A DNA stretch of 64,000 nucleotides from Erysipelotrichales bacterium (lineage in GTDB: Bacteria; Bacillota_I; Bacilli_A; Erysipelotrichales; Erysipelotrichaceae). Below, piece after piece: positions 9,306-19,581 of this stretch (its first letter is position 1; each line of letters opens with the position of its first letter). Below the pieces are notes generated by a model that was given only the letters and a program-made list of their open reading frames with translations, did not search any database and had not been told where the DNA came from. The stretch lies in contig CAJTJP010000012.1 in NCBI GenBank assembly GCA_910576855.1, positions 1-64,000 of the forward strand, read 5' to 3'. The position numbers and the translations under genes are program-made.

Positions 9306-10709
9306 TCAAAATTGAAAATATATAAACGGACTATAATTTCCACTCACCACACCCATTATTGAATAAATCAAGAGTGCAGATAAAAATGTATACTTCGCAA
9401 TGTTAAAAAGCAGCGAGTTTTCATTATACTTTCTAAATGTTTTTCGTATGAGAGGAACCGCTGTTATATACGACAAAAAAACAGTCAAAAGAATCGTAAT
9501 TATAATTTTAAAGGAAAGATAATATGTGATCGTGAAAGGGATATAAGAGACCGTGTTTATACCGATCATTCCTTTTATAAACGCAATCAGCTTATTTGCA
9601 CGAGGAAATAAGAATATCAACCAACCAAGCATAACGACTGCCATTGTATAGCCCCATCGAAAAACGCTTGGAATTTTTTCCAGCAGACCGTGTTTCATTA
9701 AAAATCTTTCTATCAGAATAAAGATACCGTGCAATAACCCCCATAACAGATACATAATACCTGCACCGTGCCACATACCCGTTAATATAAATACAATCAA
9801 TAAATGGAGGTAAACGTTCCCTTTGCGATTACCGCCAAGCGGAATATACACATAGGTACGAAACCATGCACCTAACGATATATGCCAACGTCTCCAGAAG
9901 TCAGTGATGGAAATTGCCGTATACGGATAATGAAAATTCTCTTTAAAGCTAAAGCCAAGCATATCAGACAATCCCAAAGCCATATCTGAATAACCGCTGA
10001 AATCAAGGTAAATAACCCAAAAATAAGCAAACGCAATAAACCAATAGGTATAAATATCGATGCCGTATGTGTGCATACTTTGAACTGCTTGATTAACTGT
10101 AACCAATAAAGTATCGGCCAAAATCACTTTTTTTGCCAAACCGATTATAAAGCGTTCAATTCCGAAAGTAAACTTATCTAAATTGATGTTAGGTTTTTTT
10201 AATTGTGGTATAAAATCTTTAAACATTATGATAGGGCCTTGAATCAGCTTTGGAAAATATAAAAGATAAACGCTGAAGTCAATAATATCGACATCGAATA
10301 ATGCTTCATCTTTATAAGAATCCACCTGAAAGGATACAGCATGAAATATTATAAATGATATACCGAGCGGTATAAGAACCTCCATTAACGGTATTTGCAG
10401 AGATAAATAGTCATTTATATTATCTATCAAATAATTGAAATATTTAAAATATATAAGAAGCATAATATTCACGCCGACAAATAAGGCAAGCAAATAAGAT
10501 TTACGATATCTTTTTATTAAAATAGCACCTGAATAATTTACTAATATCAACAAGAGAATAAATTTAATATTATCCAATCCACTCCAAGCGTAAAAACAAA
10601 TACCTGCACATAATAAAATATATCGCTTAAAACGCAACGGTACTGCAGTAAAACTAAAAATCACAATCGGCATAAAATAAAATAGAAATATGATACTGTT
10701 AAAGACCAT
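9306..10709 (-). CDS. MBOAT-family membrane O-acyltransferase (AlgI-like)
   Basis: A 467-aa polytopic protein with about ten hydrophobic segments and the AlgI/DltB-type core: LPLGISFIIFHAVSF-like, DFSGYSDMALGL, DFWRRWHISLGAWFRTYVY and the conserved histidine in GMWHGAGIMYLLWG. Such proteins carry acyl groups across the membrane for sugar modification. The paired DHHW protein 14 bp downstream supports O-acetylation of the locus-1 polysaccharide. A GGAAGGGTGAG site precedes the ATG. Confidence 0.9.
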   Translation of the reverse strand: MVFNSIIFLFYFMPIVIFSFTAVPLRFKRYILLCAGICFYAWSGLDNIKFILLLILVNYSGAILIKRYRKSYLLALFVGVNIMLLIYFKYFNYLIDNINDYLSLQIPLMEVLIPLGISFIIFHAVSFQVDSYKDEALFDVDIIDFSVYLLYFPKLIQGPIIMFKDFIPQLKKPNINLDKFTFGIERFIIGLAKKVILADTLLVTVNQAVQSMHTYGIDIYTYWFIAFAYFWVIYLDFSGYSDMALGLSDMLGFSFKENFHYPYTAISITDFWRRWHISLGAWFRTYVYIPLGGNRKGNVYLHLLIVFILTGMWHGAGIMYLLWGLLHGIFILIERFLMKHGLLEKIPSVFRWGYTMAVVMLGWLIFLFPRANKLIAFIKGMIGINTVSYIPFTITYYLSFKIIITILLTVFLSYITAVPLIRKTFRKYNENSLLFNIAKYTFLSALLIYSIMGVVSGNYSPFIYFQF

Positions 10710-10747
10710 ATATACTCACCCTTCCTACATAATCCTAATTCCCATCT

Positions 10748-10804
10748 ATAAAAGTACACATTTTGAGACAGAGTAATTTTTGTTCAAAGTATGTACTTTT
10801 TTTA
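10748..10804. repeat. Inverted repeat between truncated acyltransferase and MBOAT gene
   Basis: AAAAGTACA and TGTACTTTT form a 9-bp inverted repeat about 50 nt across, with a T-run on the plus strand. It lies right where the acyltransferase reading frame has been lost. It could be a terminator-like hairpin or the scar of a deleted mobile element. Confidence 0.4.
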
Positions 10805-10841
10805 TCAAAAAATAGATCATTCCTAATATAAAAGAATATGT

Positions 10842-11108
10842 CTAAACCTCAAACACAATACGTAAGCACTTCTTTACAGTAAACCTTATATTTATCATAT
10901 AGTAACCGGAAATAAGCATGAAGCAAGTAACACCTAACTTACCGCCTAAAGATAAAATTCCCAATAAATATTGATTCATCATGGAAATGTTTTCTACTTC
11001 GGAAAAGCCGTGAATGACATAATGATGACAAATAATCAATAAAATACTGATAATTCTCAGTGCTTCAATATTTGAATTTCTGTCTTTATTATACAATTTT
11101 TCTATCAC
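10842..11108 (-). pseudogene. Acyltransferase-3 family gene, truncated to 88 aa
   Basis: The product begins like membrane acyltransferase family 3 (NSNIEALRIISILLIICHHY, with the N-terminal R..a..ii.HH pattern, then GVTCFMLISGYY) but stops after 88 residues, where the family normally runs to about 330-400. No continuation is seen in other frames before the MBOAT gene. It starts with GTG at 11108 behind GGGAG and lies 4 bp after the flippase gene. The remnant suggests O-acetylation was once done by this enzyme and replaced by the MBOAT/DHHW pair, which is inference. Confidence 0.75.
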
Positions 11109-11112
11109 TGCA

Positions 11113-12615
11113 CTATTCTCCCTTCTTTACCAGGGATATTACTTTATTTATAAGTTTCATAAAAGCCTGTCGATAAAATAAGCCAAAGATCAACGAGCAT
11201 ACGCATATACTTACACCCGATATAATAAAGGCATATACGACCCAGTCCATGAAAGACTGCACATGAAAGCTGAAAAAATGTGAAATACAAAGAATAAATA
11301 CAACACTTAAACCATCTACAATTATAAGCTTAATAAATGTTCTCAACCTTCTATACAAAATATCATTTTTTAAATAATACACAGACATTACTGTTCTATA
11401 CCCTACCGATATACATGTGCCTATTGCGACACCTGAAATCCCGATAAATTTAACCAAAAGCACAGATAAAACAATATTTAGAATGCATTCAACCACACAG
11501 TAATACTGAGTTTCTCTGAATTTTCCTGCTGCAATAATGATTGTCGTATAAGGCAATCGCAATGAATACACTGCATAAGCCAATGTTATCAAATATGAAA
11601 ACATATAATTTTCATAATTAGCATCATAAATACCTTGCGTGTATATAAGAACAAAAGGAACCAACAAGATACACACACAGCTAAAAATAATTGTTATTAT
11701 AAAATGAATAATTATTTCATAGCAATCAAATTCATAAGATAATTTCTTATTTTCATTTTTAGCAATTAGATTCCCGAAAAAACTTTTATAACCGGAACTT
11801 GTAGTTTCCATTAGCGTTCTTATCGCATTCAACGGCATAACATAAACATTATATACGGAAACCATTTTAAAACTTGAAAACAATGTCAGAATAATACTAT
11901 CTGCCGACATAGTTAAATGATTAGACACATGCTGTGCCAATCCGCTCCATTTTTGTTTAAGTGTATTTTTGGGAGGATTTTTTGTTACATTAATATGGTA
12001 ATGTTGCTTCACATAATAATTTAAATATAACGGTCTGATAATATAAATCAAGGACGCTGCCAGCTTAACTGCCTGTATCGATGAATGAAGTGATAATAAA
12101 ACAACGGTAATAACAGCATTCAGAATCAGTGTTCCCAAATTAACTAAGGTTGGTATATAAATTTTTTGATCTGCATTTAACAAAAGAGTATTACAGATTC
12201 CAAAGTAATATTGTGCAAATAAACTGATTGATATAGCAACGATTAATGTTGCAGAATAAAGCCATGAGAAGTCCTCTGATTTAAATATACAATAATAGAA
12301 AATAAGACATAGAATATAAATAAGTAATATTTTAGCAATAACAGCAAAATAGTTTTTTGCGCTGCTGTATATATTCGATACTTCTGCTTCATTTCTTTCT
12401 GCCAGAGGCCTGTATAAAGAGGCTTGTACTACGGCTCCGACTCCTAGATCAAGCAAAGATATAATTGACAGCATTTGTGTGATTGATTGAACAAAGCCAT
12501 TCACATCAGATCCATATGATGATAAAATCAACCTTGGAATAATCAAGCCTATAATTACTGTAAAAGCTTGATAAACAAGAGAGAGGACAGTATTCAAATA
12601 TAGTTTTCTTTTCAT
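11113..12615 (-). CDS. Wzx-type polysaccharide flippase
   Basis: A 500-aa protein with about 12-14 hydrophobic segments and the N-terminal pattern of the polysaccharide transporter (PST/MATE-like) family (LSLVYQAFTVIIGLIIPRLI, SYGSDVNGFVQSI). It should flip lipid-linked repeat units across the membrane for Wzy-type assembly. It sits between the acetyltransferase and the acyltransferase remnant, and a Wzy-like protein is in the same operon, which supports the role. Confidence 0.88.
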   Translation of the reverse strand: MKRKLYLNTVLSLVYQAFTVIIGLIIPRLILSSYGSDVNGFVQSITQMLSIISLLDLGVGAVVQASLYRPLAERNEAEVSNIYSSAKNYFAVIAKILLIYILCLIFYYCIFKSEDFSWLYSATLIVAISISLFAQYYFGICNTLLLNADQKIYIPTLVNLGTLILNAVITVVLLSLHSSIQAVKLAASLIYIIRPLYLNYYVKQHYHINVTKNPPKNTLKQKWSGLAQHVSNHLTMSADSIILTLFSSFKMVSVYNVYVMPLNAIRTLMETTSSGYKSFFGNLIAKNENKKLSYEFDCYEIIIHFIITIIFSCVCILLVPFVLIYTQGIYDANYENYMFSYLITLAYAVYSLRLPYTTIIIAAGKFRETQYYCVVECILNIVLSVLLVKFIGISGVAIGTCISVGYRTVMSVYYLKNDILYRRLRTFIKLIIVDGLSVVFILCISHFFSFHVQSFMDWVVYAFIISGVSICVCSLIFGLFYRQAFMKLINKVISLVKKGE

Positions 12616-12616
12616 T

Positions 12617-13141
12617 TTATTCTTTCATATACTTTTCATTCAAGTATTCCTTTTTCTCTTTCATTGACATATTTTTTGTATAATCAAATTCATCCTTATG
12701 GTTATCATAATACTCTTTGATTGTCTTGATTTTTTTTGCAGGAACTCCTCCCCATATTTCTCCGTCGGGAATATCTTTCGTTACAACAGCACCACAACCT
12801 ATAATCACATCATTACCGATTTTAACTCCCGGCATGATAATTGAATTCATACCGATATGAACATTATTTCCCACTTTTATTTTATTGACTAAATCAATAT
12901 CGTTTATATTATATTTATATCTGAGTACCCATACCCCACCGTCATGGGTAATAAACTTACATCCTTGTGTTATCCGTACATGATTACCGATTTCAATCAA
13001 ATAAGGCTCACTTCCAAAAGAGACATCATTATATATTTCACAGTCATTTCCGATGACAATTCCTTGTTTTCTTAAATAATTAAGATACTCTCTTTGACCG
13101 AGAAGTTTGAACTTCAATCTTTTAAGTACACTATTTGTCAT
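12617..13141 (-). CDS. Hexapeptide-repeat acetyltransferase
   Basis: Left-handed beta-helix repeats (IGNDCEIYNDVSFG, IGNHVRITQGC, VGNNVHIGMNSIIMPGVKIG) and the GAVVTKDIPDGEIWGGVPAKKI ending are typical of CysE/NodL-like sugar O-acetyltransferases that use acetyl-CoA. It most likely decorates a sugar of the repeat unit. The start is set at the ATG at 13141, which overlaps the epimerase stop by 11 nt; the longer frame begins with an unlikely TTG. Confidence 0.8.
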   Translation of the reverse strand: MTNSVLKRLKFKLLGQREYLNYLRKQGIVIGNDCEIYNDVSFGSEPYLIEIGNHVRITQGCKFITHDGGVWVLRYKYNINDIDLVNKIKVGNNVHIGMNSIIMPGVKIGNDVIIGCGAVVTKDIPDGEIWGGVPAKKIKTIKEYYDNHKDEFDYTKNMSMKEKKEYLNEKYMKE

Positions 13142-14108
13142 TTTGATACCATTCAACAAATTTCTGTATTCCTTCTTCAATTCTTACCTTTGGTTCATAA
13201 TTTAATATTTCTTTCGCATGACTGTAGTCACTGTAAGTAATATTGACATCTCCAGGCTGCATCGGTAATTGATCTATTTTAGGTTCCTTTTTTACTGTTT
13301 CAGCAATAACATTAATTAACTCTTTTAATGATATAGGATGACTTCCTCCGAGATTAAAGATATCATAAATGCTTTTATTACGGTCAAGTACATAATTCAA
13401 AGATTTTATCGTGCCGTCAACAATATCACTTACATAGGTATAATCTCTTGCGGTTGTACCATCTCCAAACATTGGAATAGGTTTATCCTCTAACAATAAT
13501 CTTGTGAATTTATTGATTGCCAAATCCGGCCTTTGTCTTGGCCCATACACTGTAAAATATCTGAGACAAGCCATGTTAATATCATATAAAGAATGATATG
13601 TGTGGCATAAAAGCTCCCCCGCTTTTTTTGTCGCAGCATAGGGTGAAATCGGATGATCTACAGGGTCTGATTCACTAAAGGGAACCTTTTTATTATTACC
13701 GTATACAGAAGATGAAGAAACAAAAACAAAGCTTCGTACCTTATGAATACGACATGCCTCTAAAAGATTTGTCAATCCGATAAGATTAACATCTACGTAA
13801 AAAAGCGGGTTATCAATTGAAGGTCTAACACCTGCATTTGCGGCCAGTGAAACAACAGCATCTATTTTATGATTGCCGAATATTTCATCAATCAAGTTTT
13901 TATCACGTATATCACCTTGATACATAATAAATTTACGATTAGATTTATTTGCGTATTCTTCAACAGTTTTACAATTTCTTTTTTTCAATTTAACATCATA
14001 ATAATCATTAAAATTATCTATCGATACAATATCATGACCTTGCCCTAATAATGTCTCAGAGAGATGTGAGCCGATAAATCCCGCTCCGCCGGTTATAAAA
14101 TAAAGCAT
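13131..14108 (-). CDS. NAD-dependent epimerase, UDP-glucuronate 4-epimerase-like
   Basis: A 325-aa short-chain epimerase of the extended SDR family. It has the nucleotide-binding TGGAGFIGSHL at residues 6-16, then the catalytic S-x-x-Y-x-x-x-K pattern (SSSSVYG; YAATKKAGE). GVRPSIDNP and VYGPRQRPD are typical of the UDP-GlcA 4-epimerase branch. With UDP-glucose dehydrogenase in the same operon, it would convert UDP-GlcA to UDP-GalA. The exact substrate is inferred from family resemblance and context. Confidence 0.85.
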   Translation of the reverse strand: MLYFITGGAGFIGSHLSETLLGQGHDIVSIDNFNDYYDVKLKKRNCKTVEEYANKSNRKFIMYQGDIRDKNLIDEIFGNHKIDAVVSLAANAGVRPSIDNPLFYVDVNLIGLTNLLEACRIHKVRSFVFVSSSSVYGNNKKVPFSESDPVDHPISPYAATKKAGELLCHTYHSLYDINMACLRYFTVYGPRQRPDLAINKFTRLLLEDKPIPMFGDGTTARDYTYVSDIVDGTIKSLNYVLDRNKSIYDIFNLGGSHPISLKELINVIAETVKKEPKIDQLPMQPGDVNITYSDYSHAKEILNYEPKVRIEEGIQKFVEWYQNDK

Positions 14109-14112
14109 TTTT

Positions 14113-15372
14113 TTATCCTCCTTTATGAAATATAATTGAGATTCGCCTGTTAAAAAGCTGCTTAAATGAGCTTAGCGAATATTGTTTACAGCCTAAAAAT
14201 ATACTCAATACAATAACAGCGAAATAATTCATTACTGTATCATATATCGTAATTGTTGAGAAATCGGATATAAGCAATGACAGCAATAAGGATGCACAAA
14301 GTATAAAATATTCTGATTTCCAAGCGCTTTTCAGCTTATATATGAAATAAAAATAAATTGAATAATAAACACTGAAGCCAAATATACCCATACAGGCAAG
14401 CAGCTCTAAGTAGTTGCAGTGAGAGTAGTACTTAAATTCAGTTAATGCCTTGAAGGCATTCCAGCCATTTCCAAACAACATACGCTTTTTAAACAATTCA
14501 AATGCTTCTGAGATCATACTGAGACGCAATGAAGTAGATGTATCCGCCTCTACATATATGGAATTGTTTGGTATAATATTTATACCGAGGGTTTGAAAAA
14601 ATACTAATATTCGATAGCCGATTAAATTGTATAAAAAAGGTACCATAAATATTAATACAAAGAATAGGATAACGATACCGATAAAAATCAGTGCCTTTTT
14701 AGGTGTTTTTATACTTTCATAAATCGCAAATACGAAAAAAGGAATAAATAATAAAAGTATACCTTTTTTAGAGCCGCTTAATATTATTATCAGCGCTTGA
14801 ATGATAATCGGATAGATATTTTTCTTATTTAAATTTTTGATCAAACAAAAGATAGAGAAATTCGCCGCTAATCCAAAAAAATATGCGATTGCTGTAGGAT
14901 TGATATTGCTGTTTACTCCCATGCGGTACCATGCTTTTCCCTTCATTGCCGGTATTAGCTTTGTGAACAGATACGGAGCTTCAATTAAAAGTAAATAAAT
15001 TGCAGTAATATAGGTTGTTAATTTGATACATTTCATTATTATTTCATAGCTAGCTTCGGGATGAAGCGTAAATAAACAATATAATTCAATCACAGAAATA
15101 AATATCACAACAAAATATTTTATACTAAAGCCGCCGGAATACGGTGTCAATAAACCATACAAGCAAAGAACAGCAGAAACAACCAAATACCATATTCCAA
15201 AACAATTAATAAACGGTTGCTGTTTAACCTTATAAAGAAATATACCTGTTAAAGCTTCTGTCAGCATAAAAAAAACAATGCCTGTTGATGAGGTTAGACA
15301 CAGGCCGGAAAACAATAGTAAAGAAGCAAGCAAGGTTGCTGTACCTTTTGTATTTTTTAACAATGCTTCCAT
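14113..15372 (-). CDS. Wzy/O-antigen ligase-like membrane polymerase
   Basis: A 419-aa protein of about ten to twelve hydrophobic segments with the periplasmic-side loop pattern seen in Wzy_C proteins (RLSMISEAFELFKKRMLFGNGWNAF, YYSHCNYLELLACMGIFG; note the H-N-Y-L-E motif). It probably polymerises the repeat units once flipped. The upstream glycosyltransferase is only 1 bp away and the epimerase follows by 4 bp, so it is in the operon. Confidence 0.82.
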   Translation of the reverse strand: MEALLKNTKGTATLLASLLLFSGLCLTSSTGIVFFMLTEALTGIFLYKVKQQPFINCFGIWYLVVSAVLCLYGLLTPYSGGFSIKYFVVIFISVIELYCLFTLHPEASYEIIMKCIKLTTYITAIYLLLIEAPYLFTKLIPAMKGKAWYRMGVNSNINPTAIAYFFGLAANFSIFCLIKNLNKKNIYPIIIQALIIILSGSKKGILLLFIPFFVFAIYESIKTPKKALIFIGIVILFFVLIFMVPFLYNLIGYRILVFFQTLGINIIPNNSIYVEADTSTSLRLSMISEAFELFKKRMLFGNGWNAFKALTEFKYYSHCNYLELLACMGIFGFSVYYSIYFYFIYKLKSAWKSEYFILCASLLLSLLISDFSTITIYDTVMNYFAVIVLSIFLGCKQYSLSSFKQLFNRRISIIFHKGG

Positions 15373-15373
15373 A

Positions 15374-16471
15374 CTACTTCTCCTTTAATACTTTTTCGAT
15401 AAAGCATTCCCATTTTTCAAATATTGTTTTCAGATCGTGGTTTATATAAACTGTTTCATAAGCCCGCCTTGACATTTCCTGCATTTTTTGCGGATGCTCT
15501 AAAGCATAGCTTAATTGTTCAACCAACGATTGTAAATCGTTATTTTCGAATAATAAGCCGGTATTATGGTTACAAATAATATTGGCCGGCCCCCCCGGCG
15601 GACAGTCAGATGAGATGCAAGGTATTCCTAGCCCTTGAGCCTCAATCAGAACATTCGGCATGCCTTCATAAAGAGATGACAGTATGAAAATTTTCGCGCT
15701 GTGAATAAGCTTTAAAACATCTTTTGACGTGCCTTTCAAAAATATTTTATTTTCTAAATGATATTTATCTATTTGATCCTGCAGAGTTTTTCTTAATTCA
15801 CCTTCGCCGTATATTTCCATAATTAAGTTAGGATGCTTTTTTTCTATTTGCGCAAAGGCATCAATAAGAAGCATTTGATTTTTTTGTTCTGACAGTCTGC
15901 CAATACTAACGATTCTGTTATCCTTATTTTCTATATAATGAAACTCATTTTTATCTATATAGATCGGATTCATCACGACAATAGATTTGTCTTTTAATCG
16001 TAAATCAGATAATTGTTCCATAACTCCGTGCGTTTGAAAAATTAATCCCGAGCTTTTCTTCAGAACCCTTTTCAACAATTTTTTTGATATATTTGAATAA
16101 ATAGTATCCGGATTATTTCTTTCACAATAAATGACTTTAGGACAATTTTTCAATGTCATTGCATACAGAGTCGGATGCAGCCAAAATCCAATAATGATAT
16201 CGGGTGAAAACTCTTTTATTGATTTTCTTGTTCGAATAAGCGTTTTCAAATGCAAAGCAGCTTTATTCTTAATTTTATTTTGAGTAAGAATCACTCTAAC
16301 TTTATCCGTAACAGGATAAATAAGATCATCGCCTTCAACAGCACATAGGCAAACATCATGACCTCTTTCAGCTAAAAAATTAGCTAAATTAATCATATTC
16401 TTTTCTGCTCCGCCAAAATTCGTATACTTTTTATGACGCTTTGGAAGTGTTCCAAGTATCATTATTTTCAT
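15374..16471 (-). CDS. GT4-family glycosyltransferase
   Basis: A GT-B fold glycosyltransferase of about 365 aa. The N-terminal acceptor domain begins MKIMILGTLPKRHKKYTNFG, and the C-terminal donor domain has VSIGRLSEQKNQMLLIDAF and the E-x7-E motif EGMPNVLIEAQGLG. It adds one sugar to the lipid-linked intermediate on the inner membrane face. The ATG at 16471 is preferred because GAGGAGG lies 10 nt upstream; the longer frame has no such site. Confidence 0.85.
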   Translation of the reverse strand: MKIMILGTLPKRHKKYTNFGGAEKNMINLANFLAERGHDVCLCAVEGDDLIYPVTDKVRVILTQNKIKNKAALHLKTLIRTRKSIKEFSPDIIIGFWLHPTLYAMTLKNCPKVIYCERNNPDTIYSNISKKLLKRVLKKSSGLIFQTHGVMEQLSDLRLKDKSIVVMNPIYIDKNEFHYIENKDNRIVSIGRLSEQKNQMLLIDAFAQIEKKHPNLIMEIYGEGELRKTLQDQIDKYHLENKIFLKGTSKDVLKLIHSAKIFILSSLYEGMPNVLIEAQGLGIPCISSDCPPGGPANIICNHNTGLLFENNDLQSLVEQLSYALEHPQKMQEMSRRAYETVYINHDLKTIFEKWECFIEKVLKEK

Positions 16472-16495
16472 TGTATAAACCTCCTCAATAAGCAA

Positions 16496-17587
16496 TTACG
16501 ATATCAGTTGCTTATATAAATCACATAGTTTCTTTGCTTCATCGGTAATTGAAAAGCCTTTGCTTTTCGTTGTTTGAGATGCATTGGTTACTCTTTGGGA
16601 TTCTGCCTTCTGTATAATTTCATTTGCCCATACTTCAATACTGTCTGAAAGCTTCAAAAAGGTAACATCACTGATTGCAGCTTCTTTTGTAACATTTTCA
16701 CTCATTACACACCTTAACCCTGCCGCTTGGGCCTCTACCCCTACCATAGGCAGTCCTTCATAAAGCGATGGTAAGAAAAAGACATCCATTGCGCTGTACA
16801 AATCATTTACATCTGTTCGATTATTTAAAAACAGCACCTTATCTGTTAAATTTATCTTATCTACCATTGTTTTAATATCCTGCTGCAGTTTTCCTTCTCC
16901 GATCAAAAGCAAAACAGCATTCGATCTTTGTTTTACTATTTCATTGAAAACTTCTATTATGAAAGGATGATTTTTCTGCGGGTTAAATCTGCCAACATGG
17001 CCTATAACTATTTTTCCCTCTAATCGCATCGCTTGTCTTAACTGTGTACGTTTTAATTCAGAAAAAGAAAACTTTTCTAAATCTACAGCATTATTTATAA
17101 CCTTGTAATTTAGATTTTTAAAGACATGATCCCCTGCAGCTTCGGAACAAGCGAAATAAGTATCGGAAAAGCATTGAATATTTTTACATAACAGCTTATT
17201 TCTGATTTTTCCGATAAAATGACTTGACCATTCTGCAGCATGGCTGTGTACAATTACTTTTTTTACACCGTTATGTTTGGCAATCTTATAAATGAATCTG
17301 GCTAAAAAAACATCATGGAGATGAACAATGTCATATTCATCCTTATGCTGTTGAAAAAAAGCAGATAAATCCTTTTTAAATTTAATGAGCTTCCTGGGAG
17401 ATTCAACCATATAATATTTACCATTTTTATTTTCTATAGCTTGTTTATAGCTGTTCTCTGATTCGATATAATACATAAAATCAAATCGTATTTCGGACTT
17501 ATCTATATATCCGTAATAGTTCATAATCACTCGCATAACTCCGCTGTTCGTGCTTAATGATGAATTGATATGCAATACTCTAATCAT
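16496..17587 (-). CDS. GT4-family glycosyltransferase (EpsF-like)
   Basis: A 363-aa GT-B glycosyltransferase. It has HINSSLSTNSGVMRVIMNYY at the N-terminus, HSHAAEWSSHF in the acceptor domain, IGHVGRFNPQKNHPF at the start of the donor domain, and the E-x7-E motif in SLYEGLPMVGVEAQAAGL. It resembles EpsF-type enzymes of exopolysaccharide operons. Sugar specificity cannot be read from sequence. It precedes the other GT4 gene by 24 bp. Confidence 0.85.
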   Translation of the reverse strand: MIRVLHINSSLSTNSGVMRVIMNYYGYIDKSEIRFDFMYYIESENSYKQAIENKNGKYYMVESPRKLIKFKKDLSAFFQQHKDEYDIVHLHDVFLARFIYKIAKHNGVKKVIVHSHAAEWSSHFIGKIRNKLLCKNIQCFSDTYFACSEAAGDHVFKNLNYKVINNAVDLEKFSFSELKRTQLRQAMRLEGKIVIGHVGRFNPQKNHPFIIEVFNEIVKQRSNAVLLLIGEGKLQQDIKTMVDKINLTDKVLFLNNRTDVNDLYSAMDVFFLPSLYEGLPMVGVEAQAAGLRCVMSENVTKEAAISDVTFLKLSDSIEVWANEIIQKAESQRVTNASQTTKSKGFSITDEAKKLCDLYKQLIS

Positions 17588-17599
17588 GACATCTTACCG

Positions 17600-17619
17600 G
17601 CTGTATACATGTACACAGC
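17600..17619. repeat. Near-palindrome between ugd and the GT4 gene
   Basis: A 20-nt near-perfect palindrome beginning GCTGTATACATG lies in the 45-bp gap. It could form a small intercistronic hairpin that tunes expression or stability. No T-run follows. Confidence 0.35.
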
Positions 17620-17632
17620 ATTACCTTTCATT

Positions 17633-18799
17633 TTAGTCTTTTTCAAATAAATCTCTTGTATATAACTTCTCTTTAACATCAGCCAGTTCCTTATCGTTCC
17701 TATTTAATATAATCACATCACTTAATTGCTTGAATGTATCCAGGTCTGTAATAACCCTGCTGTTATAAAAAGTCGTTTCTTTTAAAGTCGGTTCATAGAT
17801 CACAACTTCGATTCCCTTTGCCTTGATTCGCTTCATTATGCCTTGAATTGCACTTGATCTGAAATTATCTGAGCCTGCTTTCATTGTTAAGCGATATACT
17901 CCTACAACCTTCGGATTTTTATCAATGATCATCTGCGCAATATGATCTTTTCTGGTTGTATTTGATTGAACGATGGCACTGATAAGATTCTCGGGTACAT
18001 CCTCATAATTTGCTTTTAGCTGCTTCGTATCCTTAGGCAGGCAATACCCGCCGTAACCGAAAGAAGGATTATTAAAATGTACACCGATTCTTGGATCCAT
18101 GCAGACACCGGTGATAATATCTTCGGTATTTAAGCCCTTTAATTCAGCGTAAGTATCCAGCTCATTGAAATAAGAAACTCTTAAAGCTAAGTACGTATTC
18201 GCAAACAGCTTGATTGCTTCTGCTTCGGTACTGTCCGTATATAAGACAGGAACCTCTTTCTTTATCGCTCCTTCTTTTAACAAATTCGCAAATATTTTGG
18301 CTCTTTCGCTTTTCTCACCGACGATGATTCGTGAAGGATACAGATTATCGTACAGAGCCTTGCCCTCTCTTAAAAATTCAGGTGAAAACATAATATTTTC
18401 TGTACCATACTTTTGCTTCATTAGACTTGTAAAGCCTACCGGTATTGTAGATTTGATTACCATTACTGCCCTTGGATTGATGGTTAAAACCGCTTCGATT
18501 ATCTTTTCAACCGATGAGGTATCAAAATAGTTTTTTACTTCATCATAATTGGTAGGTGTGCTGATAACGATGAAATCAGCGTTTAAAAAAGCTTCCTCTT
18601 GATTTAAGGTTGCCTTTAAATTTAGATTCTTGGTTTTTAAATACTGTTCAATTTCAGCATCCTTGATCGGTGAGATTCCCTGATTTATCATATCCACCTT
18701 TTCTTTTAGTATATCCAACGCCGTAACCTCATGATACTGCGCCAAAAGTGTTGCGATGCTTAATCCGACATAACCTGTTCCGGCAACCGCTATTTTCAT
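17633..18799 (-). CDS. ugd: UDP-glucose 6-dehydrogenase
   Basis: A 388-aa protein of the UDP-glucose/GDP-mannose dehydrogenase family, the same length as E. coli Ugd. It carries the N-terminal NAD site [40 protein letters not shown] and the catalytic cysteine in [14 protein letters not shown] near residue 252. It oxidises UDP-glucose to UDP-glucuronate with two NAD+. The epimerase-like protein in the same operon could use the product. It overlaps the upstream GT2 stop by 4 nt. Confidence 0.92.
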   Translation of the reverse strand: MKIAVAGTGYVGLSIATLLAQYHEVTALDILKEKVDMINQGISPIKDAEIEQYLKTKNLNLKATLNQEEAFLNADFIVISTPTNYDEVKNYFDTSSVEKIIEAVLTINPRAVMVIKSTIPVGFTSLMKQKYGTENIMFSPEFLREGKALYDNLYPSRIIVGEKSERAKIFANLLKEGAIKKEVPVLYTDSTEAEAIKLFANTYLALRVSYFNELDTYAELKGLNTEDIITGVCMDPRIGVHFNNPSFGYGGYCLPKDTKQLKANYEDVPENLISAIVQSNTTRKDHIAQMIIDKNPKVVGVYRLTMKAGSDNFRSSAIQGIMKRIKAKGIEVVIYEPTLKETTFYNSRVITDLDTFKQLSDVIILNRNDKELADVKEKLYTRDLFEKD

Positions 18800-19581
18800 A
18801 TTGCTTTTTCACTCCTTTTATTCCAAAAATAAACAAATACATTAGTGCATGTAAAAAATAATGATGTAAGAATCATAAAATCTTGATTCCGATATAATTT
18901 ATAATGATATTTCAGCAGTTTCAGTTTACTGCCGGACGATATCGATTGATTTCCTATTCGATACAATGCAAGATTTTCGTTCAGCAAATATCCTTTTTGT
19001 GCTTTTTTTAATATTTTGAACCATAACGCATCATCATTTCTTTTATCCAGACGCTTGATTTCTATCTTTCCTATTTGCGCTTGATTATACATTGCCGAAA
19101 GACAGCCGATCGAACAGCCTATCAAAGCTCTTTTATAGGTAATTGAAGCGGGGGCCATGCGTAATTTGTTCAGCGGAACTGATTTTTCATCTATCAGCTC
19201 ATAATTATGATAGGTAAATAAATAATTATTTGTTTCCATGAATAACACTTGCTTCATCAGCTTATCCGATTTCCATTTATCATCGGAATCCAAAAAGGCT
19301 ACATATTTACCTTTGGACTCCTTGATGCCTTTGTTTCTTGCGATTGAGGCTCCGCCCTTTTGTTTCAACTGAAAGCAGCTGATTCTGTTATCTGCTTTCA
19401 TATAGCCTTTTATTATGTCAAAAGTTCGATCTGTTGATATATCATCTACTATGATCATTTCCCAATTTTCATAGCTTTGAGCCAGCACACTTTGTATCGT
19501 TTCCTCAATATACATTTCAGCGTTATAACAGGGAGTTATTATAGATACTAGTGGTTTTTCTATACTATCGTTTTCACACAT
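18796..19581 (-). CDS. GT2-family glycosyltransferase
   Basis: A 261-aa GT-A enzyme with [20 protein letters not shown] at the N-terminus, IIVDDISTD, and [15 protein letters not shown] carrying the metal-binding Dx[18 protein letters not shown] is the acceptor/catalytic part. A hydrophobic segment near the C-terminus may place it at the membrane. It overlaps the sugar-transferase gene by 22 nt and ugd by 4 nt, so translation is probably coupled. Confidence 0.87.
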   Translation of the reverse strand: MCENDSIEKPLVSIITPCYNAEMYIEETIQSVLAQSYENWEMIIVDDISTDRTFDIIKGYMKADNRISCFQLKQKGGASIARNKGIKESKGKYVAFLDSDDKWKSDKLMKQVLFMETNNYLFTYHNYELIDEKSVPLNKLRMAPASITYKRALIGCSIGCLSAMYNQAQIGKIEIKRLDKRNDDALWFKILKKAQKGYLLNENLALYRIGNQSISSGSKLKLLKYHYKLYRNQDFMILTSLFFTCTNVFVYFWNKRSEKAI

